A stretch of 64,000 nt of DNA from Prorocentrum cordatum (GCA_963575745.1 CAUYUJ010009535.1:1-64000); one strand, 5' to 3'. Shown: positions 10,081 to 22,189, counted from the first letter of the stretch. Numbers and translations: made by a program. Notes: generated by a model not told the origin, from the letters alone.

Positions 10081-10149
10081 CGGTCTGGCGCCCGCGGGCG
10101 GTCCGCGAACCGTGCGCCGAGCGCGTGGACTGGGCGCGTCGCGGTGCAG

Positions 10150-10684
10150 CGCGCGCGCCGGCGAGCCCGCCGCAGCACGGAACCGAACTGCTTGTTCTTG
10201 CGACGCGCCAATTGGAGCTGCAGGAGTCCGTCGCGCAGAACGAGGGAGGCCCCTGCGCCCTATCGGAAGGCGACGCCGTCGAACGAAATGCCAAAAAGGC
10301 CTCCGAGGGGAAGCGCGAGAGAAATAGGTGCGCGGCAAGAAAGAGCTGCGCGCAGACGGCGGTCTCGCGCCGCTCTTGCGCTAGATGCAGCAGCGCGTGA
10401 ACTGCGTCTTCCTGCATGAACAGCGGCGCCCTGGGCAGGGAAGCGCCACGCTTGCGGATCGCGCATGTGGCGCGGCGAAGCGGTGTGTCACGAAATGCGT
10501 CTACAGGACTAACTACAGGGAGACCGCAAACCTGACAAGCCAGCTTGACGTGCGAGACATACTTAGACATGGTCTGATCGGAATGACATAGCAGCGACCG
10601 CGCGAGCAACCCGTCGGCCGGCGGCGGCAGCTCGCGCCCGCGCAGCGCTAGAGCCTCGCGCGCAAACGCGAACCATGCTGCCAT
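10150..10684 (-). pseudogene. Tyrosine-recombinase-like fragment
   Basis: The minus-strand frame begins MAAWFAFAREALALRGREL and contains SKYVSHVKLACQVCGLP and, further on, FLAAHLFLSRFPSEAFL. This order resembles the N-terminal and early catalytic part of the tyrosine-recombinase (phage-integrase-like) ORFs that are abundant in dinoflagellate genomes and belong to mobile elements. The SKY...SH...AC segment corresponds to the DNA-binding arm and the LSRFPSEAF segment to the helix that precedes the first catalytic Arg. The catalytic RHRY residues are not visible because the frame degrades into Ser/Arg-rich sequence and then the Pro-Arg-Pro-Thr minisatellite below about 10150. It is therefore a truncated relic. 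Assignment is from remembered motif pattern; a profile search would decide it. Confidence 0.45.
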
Positions 10685-10689
10685 GCCGC

Positions 10690-12010
10690 AATTTAGAGGC
10701 GATGGGGCGCGGGCGTGCGCCCGAAAGTGCCGCTACGCGCGCCGAAGACAGCCATTCGGCGACGCTCGCTGGGCCCCCTTTGCTGTCGAGCCGCCGGCGA
10801 AGATTGCGGAGTTCCGCGCGCGGGCCCCCGCTGCACTACGGCGCGCGGGCCCCCTGCGCCTCCGCAGACTTTATTCCAAGGACCGCGTCGACGGCCGCGC
10901 CCCCGGCGGCCTGCCCCCGCGCCGGCGGCGGCCTCTGGACACGGGCCTCTGGCGAAAGCGCGCGCATCGCCCGAAACGGCGGAACGCATGCGCAGATGCC
11001 TGCAAGGTGCAAGACCCAATGCCTGCAAACCGCACGACCCCGAGGTGCGCCGCGATCCGCCCCGACGCGACCCCCGCGGGGCGCCTGCACGGGGCGCGCA
11101 TCGCGATGCAAGCGTAAGCATAAACGCTGCCCCGTGCGCGCGGTGGCCCTGCTCGTGGGGCCGCGCGCAGCCACGCACATGCAGTCGCCCCCCCCCGCCC
11201 CCCTCGCGCGCGCGGGCCCTTCGCGTGGGGCTGCGCGCCGCGAGGCGCAAGAAAGCGGGAGGTAGCCCGCGCGCGCTGCTCGCACGCCCGCGCGCAGGCC
11301 GGGCGCGGGCGCGAACTTTACGCCCGCGTACAGCGTTGTGCAAGCGAGCGCGCGCGCTTTCGATAGCATAGTGCGCCCACACCAAAACAGAAGGCCTAAG
11401 CTCTACACCCGCATCTCGCTGCTCCAATTGGGGGGGGGACTGCGCGAGGCGGGAACTCAAGAGTACAACAACAACGTGCGCGAAAACACAACGCGGGCGT
11501 ACTTAATCCTCAAACACACGGTAATACTATCCGAAAGCCGTGTGTATCCAATTCAAACATGTCGGTTGGCACAAACATTCATGGTCGTCGAGGTGAAACA
11601 CACAAAACAATTTCGTTGTAACAATATGTGGTAGCCAAATGTGTGGGAGTAACGGATCTGTCGTTGACCACCCAGCTCTTTCGAAATAACACATTGTAGT
11701 TTGAAAGTGTTGTGTTGTTGATTCTTCTTTCCACACAAGCGCGGGATACTATGTTTGGAGGAAGCGTGGGGCCACTCAGCCCGTGCATGTTTCGGTTTCG
11801 TGCTGTTTTGTGTCGCGAGGTGGTCCAATATGCTTCTAGATGGTCAAGATTTTCCTGGCGAGACACCCCGAAACAAAACTCAAACGTTCGAGCGATGCCA
11901 GGCAGTGCTCGATCCTCGACCGGAATGATGACGCCGAACAACCCTCCCAACGGCTCCAAGGAAAGAAACAAAAAGAGCGTGAGCATCCACCCCCGAACCA
12001 CACTTTGGGA
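10690..12010. other. GC-rich spacer, no gene seen
   Basis: 10690-11370 is extremely rich in CGCGCG words; all frames are open on both strands with Arg/Ala/Pro bias, which means little. 11400-12010 is less GC-rich and has only short frames. I support no gene here. Confidence 0.6.
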
Positions 12011-12023
12011 GAATCCCCCCTCT

Positions 12024-12220
12024 ACTCGGGAGCGGCCAAGAGGGGGGTGTCCAAGAGGGGGGGGCGCAAATCATGGCCGGCAGCATGTGCGCGGCCCATC
12101 GGGGGGGCCCGGGACGTAATGGAGTAAGAAGAGGCGCCGTGAAATCTGAGGAAATATCATGGCCCCCGCCATGATATCCTCCCCCCCATAGTCATCACCC
12201 CCCTCTCTGCCGCCCCCGAC
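12024..12220. mobile_element. MITE-like element, family D copy 1
   Basis: About 197 bp with terminal inverted repeats CTCGGGAGCGGCCAAGAG at left and the complement of GTCGGGGGCGGCAGAGAG at right. A central perfect palindrome is ATATCATGGC-n-GCCATGATAT. It carries no coding sequence. Related copies are at 55698-55897 and 58265-58431. Confidence 0.75.
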
Positions 12221-12229
12221 TTTGGGAGA

Positions 12230-12705
12230 CTCCCCCTTCTACGAAAACCCGACCACAGGGCGGGGCTGGCGGGCCTGGAAGGCCGGCGGCGCTCACGACC
12301 GTGACCTGCGCGCCGCGGCCCTCCCGCGTCCCTCCGCGGCCTCCCCCCCGTGGTGAGGCTTCGCGCTCCGCGCAGGCAGCCCCTGTCACGCATGGGGCGC
12401 AGAAGGGCTTGCTGGTGCTGCGGTCGGCGTGGCAAAGATAGCGCACAACACCCATATCCGAAAACCACGGTATCCCCAAAGTGGAAGATCCGAGCACACC
12501 TTTGCATTTGAGCGTGGGATCCTTCTGTGCTCAAAATCCCTTGGCCAGAGCTTCTTGGTTGCACGCTACCCCGGAGGTGGGGGTTGACGTGTAATGTGCG
12601 GGCCGGCGGCGCCACATCGTGCACCATCTCTGCGTCCGACCAAATCGTGTAGGACAACAGCATGTTGTATATAGATTCGCCCCAACAGATTTTGTGATTT
12701 CGCAC
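12230..12705 (-). CDS. Doubtful ORF, unknown
   Basis: An open minus-strand frame containing ICWGESIYNMLLSYTIW and ARIFHFGDTVVFGYGCC reads somewhat like protein, with mixed hydrophobic and polar residues, but matches nothing I know. An alternative frame (LCHADRSTSKPFCAPC) is equally plausible. No start or splice site decides the matter. Confidence 0.2.
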
Positions 12706-12799
12706 CCGACAAGATAGGAACGCACCCGCATACGAACACAGATGAACAGATTTTGTGAGCGCGCGCGTCGCTGGCGCGACGCAGACATAATCAAAATCC

Positions 12800-13365
12800 C
12801 CCCAGCCCTGCGGGCGTAGGTGGTTTAGGGAGTTTCCTCTTCCACCCCCCCTTCTTCTCCTTCGGAGAGGGGTTGACCCCTCCCCCCTACCCCCTCCCCT
12901 GGACCTGGACGGGGCCGGTCGCGAGCGGTCAGGGCGTCCAAAACGGCCTCGGCGAGGAAGCCAAAATCATTGGTTTACTAAGGTCTTGGCCCCATTGGGG
13001 CCTCTTAGGAGGGCGACGCTAAAATGAGCTCCCCTCTTCTTTGATCGATCTCCTCCAAGATGGCCCCGAGGGGCGCCCAGGAGTTCTCAAGAGGTCCCAA
13101 CATGTCCCAAGATGGCCCCAAGAGGCCCCCAGGAGGCCCGATCTTCCTCCTCCTCCTCCTCCTCCTCCTTATCCTATTCATCCTCCTTCTCCCCACTCCC
13201 TCATCCATCCATCCAGCCTCCTCCTTCTCCTCATCCCTCCTTCGCACGGTTCGGCCGTCCCCCTCTTTGCTCCCGTACTTCCCTGATCACCTCAACTCGC
13301 CGCCTGGACATCATTTCTGGATGGGCTGGTGGGGATACGCGAAGCGTCTAGAATATACTCGGGTG
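12800..13365 (-). mobile_element. Composite dispersed element, partial copy
   Basis: Holds in plus-strand order: GGGCGTAGGTGGT, CCCTCCCCTGGACCTGG, TTGATCGATCTCCTCCAAGA, degenerate CCCAAGAGGCCCC repeats, a TCC tract, TTCGCACGGTTCGGCCGTCC, and the conserved tail GGATGGGCTGGTGGGGATACG with CGAAGCGTCTAGAA. The same blocks in the same order recur around 25.4-27.9 and 60.6-61.9 kb. It is non-coding. Confidence 0.7.
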
Positions 13366-13399
13366 AAGCCGAAGGTCGTCCAGCCCGGGCCAGTCTCAA

Positions 13400-13790
13400 C
13401 ACCCTGGCGACTCTGGCTGCGCCAGCGGAGCGCTCCGCGCCCAAGGGCTGAGCTGTTGAGGCCGCCTCGGGCTACTCGGGGGGTCTCTTGGGGCCAGCTG
13501 GGACTAGTCGGGGGGCCCGTTGAGGCCAGCCGTTGTACGCAACGCGGAGCCTTTCCATCGCTACTTCCCTTCCCCCATCCCTCACCCTTCTCGTCCCCCT
13601 CCCACTCCCTCACCCAAACCCTGGGGCGCGGAGCGCCCCAGGGGCGCAACCGAAGGCGGCGCGAGGGCGTTGAGACAACGCCGGGCTACTCGGGGGGGGC
13701 TGCTGAAGCCAGCTGGGATTACTGGGGAGGCCCGTTGAAGCCAGCCAGGACTATCTGGGGGGGCTGTCTGCGCCCAGCCCAAAGCCTGCC
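13400..13790. repeat. Dispersed GTTGAGGCC / CTACTCGGGGGG repeat
   Basis: Imperfect units pairing GTTGAGGCCGCC with GGGCTACTCGGGGGG or CCAGCTGGGACTA, flanking a GCGCGGAGCGCCCCAGG palindrome. A related block, partly inverted, is at 22800-23060. Confidence 0.6.
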
Positions 13791-13834
13791 CCATCGTCGA
13801 TTGTCTTGGACGTTGTCTTTGGGCCTCTGGCGGC

Positions 13835-14040
13835 ATCCTCCTCCACCTCGTCCTCGTCCTCGTCCTCGTCGGCCTCCTCCTCCTCCACCTCGTCCTCTTC
13901 CTCCTCCTCCTCCTCCTCCTCCTCCTCTTCCTCGTCCTCCTCCTCCTCCTCCTCCGCCTCCTCCTCCTCCTCCGCCTCATCCTCCTCCTGCTCCACCTCC
14001 TCCTCGTGCTCCTCCTCCTCCTCCTCCTCCTGATCCTCCT
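13835..14040. repeat. (TCC)n tract
   Basis: TCC/TCG triplets on the plus strand; reads as poly-Ser or poly-Glu depending on frame. Confidence 0.9.
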
Positions 14041-14229
14041 TCTCTCGGGTGCACGCTTGCATGGATTGGGGTTCCGTTGATCTGGCGCGTGATCGCCAGA
14101 TCCATGGATCGTGGAAGGTCCCCTCCGAAAACCGAAGCCAATGCTGCCCGATTTGGTGGCGGAATGCCGATTCGGCATGGAAACGGGACCCGTCGTTAAT
14201 CCACCCGCCTCATCCATGTTTGCGGTGCC

Positions 14230-14327
14230 TGGGTCCTCCTCCTCCTCCTCCTCCTCCGATTCCTCCTCCTCCTTCTCACCACCACAATCACCATCACCAT
14301 CACCATCACCATCACCATCACCATCAC

Positions 14328-14393
<66 letters not shown>

Positions 14394-14469
14394 TCACCAT
14401 CACCATCACCATCACCATCACCATCACCATCACCATCACCATCACCATCACCATCACCATCACCATCAC

Positions 14470-14501
<32 letters not shown>

Positions 14502-14750
14502 CCACCATCATCATCATCATCAGCAACATCATCATCATGATCATCATAATCCTCATCATCAGCAGCATCATCCCCACCACCACCACCATCACCGTCACAA
14601 TCACCATCACCATCATCATCAGCAGCATCCTCACCATCACCACCAGCACTATCACCATCACCATCACCATCGTCAACGTCATCAGCATCATCGTCATCGT
14701 CATCGTCATCGTCATCATCATCATCATCAGCAGCAGCAGCAGCATCATCA
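14230..14750. repeat. (CAT/CAC)n microsatellite
   Basis: About 500 bp of CAT and CACCAT units; six frames stay open as poly-His, poly-Ser, poly-Ile, poly-Met or poly-Asp, so none is a gene. Confidence 0.95.
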
Positions 14751-15044
14751 TAATATATGGTCAACCACATCCACATCCACTTATCCTCCCCTCCTCTGAC
14801 ATCTCCACACCCTCCTCCTCGTTCTCGGGATTGCAATTTGGCGCCATGACATCGGCTGCTATTTGTGATCGCATCTCAACGTGCCCCCCTTGCTCTCCCT
14901 GTGCACACTCGGTCAACGGTCTCAGGCCCGCGCCGCGTTGCCCATCGCAGCTCACTAAAGCTCGTCACGCTTGCCTGCACGTGTGCAGGATAAATGCAGG
15001 CGACTCGTCTAACGTTTGCCTACCCACCCACTTGGGCCTCAATC

Positions 15045-15360
15045 AATTCGGTCCGAGAGGGCCTTCAAGATGGCAGAGGAGTGCCCCAACGGGGTCCAAG
15101 ATATCTCGAAGATGAAGCCCAAGGAGGACCCCAGAACGGTCAAATTCAGTGAAACAACTTGGTGTATCAACCCCTTGGGTCTGCCAGGCTTTTCGGCCCA
15201 TGATGTATCCAAGAGGGCCTGCGAGCCCATAAGAGAGAGTCTCAAGCGAGGCGCCAGATCGCCCAAGATGGCCCCAAACAAACGGGGCCCCGAAAGGCCT
15301 CCGATGTGGCTTCCAGAAGAGCCCAAGACCGCTCGAGACGCCCCCTAACAGCCCAAGAGG
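15045..15360 (-). repeat. CCCAAGAGGCCCC-family repeat
   Basis: Degenerate 10-11 bp units (CAAGATGGC, CCAAGAGGGCC) in the same orientation as all other copies in the window. Confidence 0.6.
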
Positions 15361-15504
15361 GCTTCAAGCCAGCACCGTAGCTAGAATAGGCACCAAAGAC
15401 AGCTCCAGAGAGCCCCTAGAAGGCCCCAAAACTTCAAAAAGAGAAAAGAAAAGGTCTCGGAAAGGGCGCAGAATTCAGAGTGCTCCGTGAATGGCCCGAT
15501 AGAG

Positions 15505-15860
15505 GGGGAGGAGGAGGAGGAGGAGGAGGAGGAGGAGGAGGAGGAGGAGGAGGAGGAGAAGAAAGACGTCGCGGAGGATGGACGGAGGCGGAGGATAACG
15601 AAGAAGAAGAAGCATGTACTAGGGAGGATTAGGAGGAGGGGTAGGAGGCGGACAAAAACGAGTGACGAGGACAAAAGAAAAAAGAGGATGCGAACGGAAG
15701 GGGGATGTGGAGCGGGGGAGCGGAAGCGGAGGACGAGGTAAATGATGAGGAGGACGACAATGAGAGCCAAGACGAGGAGGACCAGGAAGATGAGGAACAG
15801 CAGCAGGAAGACATGACGAGATGGGAGGGGAAAAAACGGGACGACGAGAGGACGATGAGG
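15505..15860. repeat. (GGA)n tract and purine-rich flank
   Basis: A pure GGA run at 15505-15560 followed by about 300 bp of A/G-rich DNA. From 15860 to 16330 I see nothing recognisable. Confidence 0.8.
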
Positions 15861-16339
15861 AGGAAACGGAGGACGATGAATCGCGCTACCACCTCGCATC
15901 CCAAATGCCCGAAATACTTTCGACCGCACAAATGTTCCGGACGAGACGCAGGGCCAAAACATCCCCAGCTATGTGTTTTTTTCAATCCGCGGCCCCCAAA
16001 CTCTCTCGATCCCTTCCCTGCTGGTGGTTTCGCGCCCAGGATCCTTTCTGGATGGTCCCGGGGCCCGACGACGGCCCCCGGGGGTCAAACCTATAGGAGC
16101 AACGCCTGGACTGGAACAAGACACGTCGTCAGGGATCCGGGGGCTCGTCAGGCCGTACCCCCGCGCAGCAAGGCATATCGACGCCGCCCCGACAGGCACG
16201 ACTCTGGCACCGCGCGCCCCAAGGCGAGCCAAGAGGGCGCGGGCTGCGCACCTGCCAGGCTTCGGCAATCCGGCTCCCCTCCGGGAGGAGGGTGCGCCTG
16301 CCCACCCTGTACCTGAGGCAAGGGGAGGCAGGGCGAGAC

Positions 16340-16545
16340 GAGAACGACACCTGTGCACCGTCTGTGCCGCGTCTGGACTCTCTGCAGGCCCCGCTCCAGC
16401 GCGGCAAGGTGCATACATCTTCGGATCCGAGAGCCGAAAAACAGTGCACCGTGCCATTCTCAGGTCAGGGATCGACAACGCCTCGGGAGACCCCAACGCG
16501 GTACGGTGCACACAAATCGTCCGCGGAGGAGGAGGAGGAGGAGGA
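16340..16545. repeat. Dispersed GTGCACCGTG repeat, copy 1
   Basis: Contains GTGCACCGTGCCATTCTCAG, GACAACGCCTCGGGAGAC and GCGGTACGGTGCACAC, then a short GGA run. It closely matches 57110-57295. Confidence 0.7.
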
Positions 16546-16599
16546 GGAGGGGGAGGAGAAGGGGTACGTAGCAGTCCGCTCTTGCGGAAAAGAGTGAGG

Positions 16600-17084
16600 G
16601 GGCTGGCGCGGGGTGGGTTGCGGGTGGGTCGGGAGTTGTGTCGTGGGGTGGGTCGCAGGAGGGACGACAACCACAAACATCAGTTTAAGACTGTTCGCTC
16701 TTCTTTGCTCGCGGGTCACTCAGCATGCACATCCCGCACTCACAGTGCCCACCCTCTTCGTCTTCGATCGTACCACGCTCGGGCCTATACCTTCCACACC
16801 TGTCAAGGGTAGTTGACGCAGCCCCTGGCGCAGGGGAAAAGGAGGGAGGAGGGAAGGGACAAAAGGGGAGGGAGGCAAGAACGAGAGATTAGCAAGCGAC
16901 GTGTTAGGAACAGACAAACAAACGGAATAACCAGACGTTCGGGTCGGGCGGCCAGACTCGAACGGGTGGGACGCGCGACGTCTCAGCAACTTGCGAACAA
17001 GTCCCACAATCCTGCATACATTGTGGTGACGTCCTGCGCGAAAACGCAAAATTGAAGAACTTATGAAGACATCTCAGGCGGGAG
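16600..17084. other. No gene seen
   Basis: A short GGGTGGGTCGC patch at 16600-16665, then unremarkable sequence. Confidence 0.5.
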
Positions 17085-17250
17085 CCGTTGTTGTTGTTGT
17101 TGTGGTTGTTGTTGTTCTGGTTATTGTTGTGTCTGTTGTTGTCGATGGTGTTGTTGTTGTTGCTCGTGCTGTTGTTGTTGGTGTTGCGGCTGTAACCGTA
17201 GATACAGTTGTGGTTCCAATTGTTGCTGCTGTTGCTAACCAGGGGCCAAT
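17085..17250. repeat. (GTT)n tract
   Basis: GTTGTTGTT units with interruptions. Between 17250 and 18120 only one weak minus ORF (17250-17723) and A/G-rich DNA are present. Confidence 0.85.
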
Positions 17251-18334
17251 CACCACAATCTCAAGCGCAAGACTTCACCATCTAAACCAGCAAAAATCAA
17301 ATGCGATCCACGGGAGGGGAACGTCACTCGAAGAAACAGAAAGGGCACCAAAGGAAGGGAACAACAATATTTAATCTCGAAGAGAAAGCGTTCAAGAATC
17401 CGGGCAACGGAATCCCACTTCACCCTGGCACCCAGGGATGATGTAAAACCGTTCGGCCCCCTCACTTTGATATAGTGGTAACGCGCCTCCCCTGACGCTG
17501 CCAGGCCCGCAAGCTGCGTCCTGGGTTTCACCAGCGCTCGGTTTGTGAACACGGCGTTTGTCCTCCTGGGTCCGATGCCTGGAGACAGGAGAGGATAACG
17601 CGGCACGGTTGCGCGCAATGTACTCATAATGCGTAGCACGCGCGCGACAATCCGCAACGCAACGGTGATGCCTTGCACGGAGACCAGAGGATGGGGCAAT
17701 GCGGGCATGATGTGCACCTGCAAACACTCGCAAAACTTTACAATGCTGTCAGCCGGGGCTGGATCAAACCAGAAGAAGAGAAGGGATGCTCACGAGGAGG
17801 AAGCGAGAGAGGGACAGGAGGAGGCTGACGCGAGGGGGCGAACCAAATGGTGATAGCAACAAAAAAAAACATGGAAAAAACGGAAGGATACAGCATGGAA
17901 CGCGAGGGCGGGGGACGGAGGAATGAGGGAGCGAAGCGGAAAACACTAATTAAAGGAAGAAACGAAGGGATGACGGAGGAATAAAAAAAAACGATGAAAG
18001 CAGGACGAGGAAGAGAGGGAATCTGTGGAGGAGGCGAGGGGGGGACTCTAGAGAAAGGAAGGCAGGATGGGGGGCAAAAAGGGGGTGGTGGGCGGGACTA
18101 CTTTGCAACGTCCTCTCACCAATGCAAGAAAACCGCATGGCGAAGGCCAGCGAAGCACAGCACATAATTTCGCGCTGCATCCCAGCATGCTGGAATGGCA
18201 ATGCACCAGCGGCGATTAGACGGCGAACGCACAATCGACCACAACCTCCCCCGTTCCCGCTGCCTTCCGCTTCCCTCCCCGTTGTCCTTCCCCATCGGCC
18301 ACCTCGTCGTCACCACCCACCATCACCACCCGTC

Positions 18335-18336
18335 AA

Positions 18337-18394
<58 letters not shown>

Positions 18395-18451
18395 GTCATC
18401 ATCATCACCATCACCATCACCATCATGATCATGATCATGATCATCATCATC

Positions 18452-18483
<32 letters not shown>

Positions 18484-18490
18484 CACCACC

Positions 18491-18570
<80 letters not shown>

Positions 18571-18572
18571 CG

Positions 18573-18623
<51 letters not shown>

Positions 18624-18751
18624 CCAACCCCAGCATCACCATGTCGGGTCCCAGGGCGACATCTGGGATCCCCTGGGAGCTGTGGCACCCGACGCGTCCG
18701 CTCAGCGGGAGGGGCGGCAGCTGTGCGATGCGCGCTGTCCGCAAGCGGGGG

Positions 18752-18785
<34 letters not shown>

Positions 18786-18792
18786 CCATCAC

Positions 18793-18824
<32 letters not shown>

Positions 18825-18840
18825 CCACTACAATCGGCAT
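18335..18840. repeat. (CAT)n microsatellites
   Basis: Two pure stretches (18335-18630 and 18750-18830) separated by a non-repetitive 110-bp insert, followed to about 19110 by degenerate CAT/CAC DNA. Confidence 0.95.
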
Positions 18841-19233
18841 CGCCATCACCATCAAAATTACCATCGTCATCATCATATCGTCATCACCGCAACCATTACC
18901 ACCACAGCCGCCAGCATCAGCAATGTCATTACAACTTTCAACGCCATGATCATCATCCACATCAGCACCATAATCATCAGGGTCACCAGCGTCATCATCA
19001 CCATCATCATCACCCTCATCAGCCTCAGCGCCAACATCAGCAACACCACTCATATCACCATTGCCACCATCATGGTCATCATCACCATCGTCATCGTCAC
19101 ACTCTTCCTACCCAAGTCGTCGGCCCTGACGACAGCCGCGACGACAGTGGCCGAAACGTGCAAAGAGTCCAGCACCACGCCAGGTCAACAGGTTGGTGGC
19201 GCAAGCCAGCGACTGGGTCATCGCCGACAAGCA

Positions 19234-19545
19234 TCAGCACGTGAACCCGCCACCCGCCACTGAAATTCCTCGCTCCTCCCCAATGAAGACGGCCGTTGGC
19301 GGCTCCGGCACCGCGGGCTGCTCCAGCGCCAGCCCGCGAGGGGGAACACCTCTGCCCGCACGGCGCAAGCTCCTGCTACTCGCCCAGAACAGCTGGACCG
19401 CGTTGCCAGACACCCGCGTCGCATGGGACTCGTGCGCCTGGGGCGACTTCCTCAGCTCGAAGGGGGCCCTGGTGGCCCACGTCACGTGGGTGCAGCAGAT
19501 AGGTGGTGAACCGGGGGCGGCCTGACATAGGTTTTGCGCTCTGCG
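19234..19545 (-). CDS. Possible exon, unknown protein
   Basis: The minus-strand frame contains ICCTHVTWATRAPFELRK and SGNAVQLFWASSRSL and ends PPTAVFIGEERGISV before its stop. Residue mix is protein-like, but another frame (GRPRFTTYLLHPRDVGH) is also open. Neither has a recognised domain or clear splice sites. From 19545 to 20690 I can support no gene. Confidence 0.25.
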   Translation of the reverse strand, partial: RRAQNLCQAAPGSPPICCTHVTWATRAPFELRKSPQAHESHATRVSGNAVQLFWASSRSLRRAGRGVPPRGLALEQPAVPEPPTAVFIGEERGISVAGGGFTC

Positions 19546-20689
19546 TGGCGGTGGCGCCCGCGACCCCAGTCGGCACGACGCCACTTTCCTCCGCTGCTTC
19601 CTCATGGACGACGCGTGGCACCCTGTACTCACAAGTACAAGGATCTGCGTCAAAAAGGTGCCGCTAGCTCCGCCATGTGCTGCCCACCCAGATAGCGCGT
19701 GGCCCTCGACGGCCCTCGGCCACAGATTGGCACAGGTAATTAATCACACAGGCCAGGTGCCCCTAGACCGGCCATGCGCAATACACCCAAACAGTGCGCG
19801 GCCTCCACGGCCGCAGCTCGGGCCACCCGCCAGGCAATTGCAGCGCTGGCGCTGGGCCGCCTGGCGCCGACGCCCCGCCTGCTGGGGCCTCCCCGCAGGC
19901 GGGACGCTCCTCCTCCCTGTCTCGCCGTCCCCTTTTCCCCCATGCGCCTGGCCCCTCCCTCCCTCCGTGTGGCGGTGCTCCTGGGCCTGGTCTTGCCACT
20001 CTGCACCCCACCGCACGGACCCAACATGTTGTTGGTGGCAATCTGAAGCCCAGCCTGCTCGTGTACTTGCCGTCCCTTGCCAGCCCGGCCATCCACTCGG
20101 GCGCCCTCACAGCGGCTTCCCTGACGTGCAAGTACCCAATCCTACTTCACCGACGGCGTCACTGCGGGCACCCTTTGCTTTCACGCACTGGGCCTTGTCA
20201 TCGCCCGTGGGTGCCCCGACGCTGCGGCCCGGCAGCTGTCACGATCCCCGCTGATGAAACCAGCCGCGGCAGCGCGCTCAGGTCGGAAGTCTTCCGCCTC
20301 TGAGTGTCCCCTCTTCCCTCCTCCTCCGCGGCCGCCCCGTCTGTCTCATTCTCCTCTCCTGCATGCTGGGCAAGTCGTTTCTCGGTGCCCCCGTTCAGCT
20401 CTATCGCTGGTGCAGCCACCCTGCCTCGCCGCCGACGAAAAATGTGTTTGGCTGATGCTCTGGTGGGGGCCTGTGCTCACGGGAGGCTTCAACACAGCTC
20501 AACGATGTGCTGCCGGCCCAAACACCTGCAGGATGGGCCCTTGCGAATTTTCTGTGCGCTTCCGTTTTGGCTTCGGCTTCAGCTGTGGGTGCATCGTGCA
20601 ACGCCTTCGGTCCCACACCGCCCGATACAGTTGTCCGTGAACATGGGTGCCCCCCCCCTCATCCTAGTTACTCTGGCCTTCATTCCTCC

Positions 20690-21340
20690 TTCCACATCGA
20701 CGTCTCCATCGTCACCCCCCCAATCCCACCCTCACCGCCCTCGTTCTTCCTCGTGTCTCGCCTACCCCCTCACGGTCCTCAGTATTCCTCATCCTGCCCC
20801 TGCTGCTGCTGTTCATTCTCGTCTTCCTCTTTCCTCCTCCTCCTCCTCTTCCTCCTGCTCATCCGCCACCTCCTCCTCCTCCAATGTGCGCAGCATCCCT
20901 TCTGCGATCGGAAGAAGTAGGTAAAAACATGAAGTAGGAAGGCGGATTAAGTTGATTGAGTGCAGGCCCCCACAGACAATGACAGAACACAGCAAAAGCG
21001 TGTCGATTCTTGAGGTAGGAAGGTGCTTGAAATAGATTGGGATCTGGGATTCCCAAAAAAAAATCAACTTTCAACGACCGGCTTGTAGGTTGTCAGATAT
21101 GGCAAGAGCGCGCCTAGCGTGCCGTCTTCCCATCTTTGACCTCCTTATCCCACATTCGCCCCCTGCCACTCTCATCCGGATCGTCCTCATCCTTCTCCTC
21201 GTCCTTCTCCCTCCTCCTTTTCCTCCTTCTCCTCCTCCTCCTCCTCCTCCTCCTCCTCCTCCTCCTCCTCCCCTCCCCATCCCCCTCCCCCGCTTCCTCC
21301 TCCTCCTCCTCCTCTTCCTCCTCCTTTTCCTTATAAGCAA
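20690..21340. repeat. C/T-rich tracts
   Basis: CTC/TCC runs at 20690-20885 and 21180-21335, with about 280 bp of plain sequence between them. Confidence 0.8.
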
Positions 21341-21431
21341 CTCCTCCCTGTCGCTTCCTGAGGCCGCTCGGAAGGGCGGGCCGGACGTTTCGCCTGAGAC
21401 TGCTTGAACCATATCTGATCCTGAAACGAAT

Positions 21432-21765
21432 GCAAAATGTGGCTCTCGCCTGAGCGCCGCGCACATCCGTCTTACAAACTGCAAGAGCTTCACGGATGAA
21501 GGGCGGTTGGTTTTCAAAATGTGGCTCTCCCCATAGCGCCGCGCACATTTGTTTTTTGTTATGGAAGAGATTCGCGGATGGAGGGCAGGTGGCTTTCAAA
21601 CTGTGGCTCTCGCCTAAGCGCCGCGCACGTTCGTCTTAAACATTGCGGGAGTTTCACGTATGCAGGGCGGTTCCTTCTCAAAACGTGGCTCTCGCCTGAG
21701 CGCCGCACGCATTCGTTTTCAGAGTTAACAGCGGTTTCAAGGATTCCCAGGCTTCACGTCCCAGA
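21432..21765. repeat. 82-bp tandem repeat x 4
   Basis: Copies begin at about 21434, 21516, 21598 and 21680 with AAATGTGGCTCTCGCCTGAG followed by CGCCGCGCAC. Later copies are more diverged. Confidence 0.85.
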
Positions 21766-22189
21766 AACTTCATTTTGGCAAGATGTCGGATTGTCAGGGA
21801 GTAGCAGTTACGCCGGCTCGTGGTGTTGTTTAAATCCCAAGAATGGTGTTGTGGCGCGATTCGGGATCGTCGAGACGCAACCGTAACGGTGATTCGAGGC
21901 GTTGCAGTTCCAGGAATGGTGTTCTGGCGCAGGTCAGGATGTTCAAACGATTCGTTTCCAACGGGGCACTTCCTTCAGTGAAAATTAATCCTGGCAGGGG
22001 CCTGTGAAGAGGGAACTTGCTGGGAGGGTTTCTTGCAATTTCGCTGGTGAGTCTTGGGTTTGCACTGGTCATCCTCCCTTTTCTCCTACTCTTCCTCCTT
22101 TTCCACTTCCTCCTCCGCCTCCTCCTCCTCGTGGTCCTCCTCGGCGCCCCAGAGCCGCATGGTGACGTACCGCGTGGTGACCTCGGAGG

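Noticed and set aside
10693-11460. 255-codon minus ORF
   Set aside because: Every frame on both strands is open in this CGCG-rich stretch, with Arg/Ala bias and no motif.
14111-15115. Poly-Ser/Ile and poly-His ORFs
   Set aside because: Products of the CAT microsatellite.
16935-17010. Possible minus-strand tRNA (GACTCGAAC word)
   Set aside because: No matching A-box or acceptor stem at the right distance.
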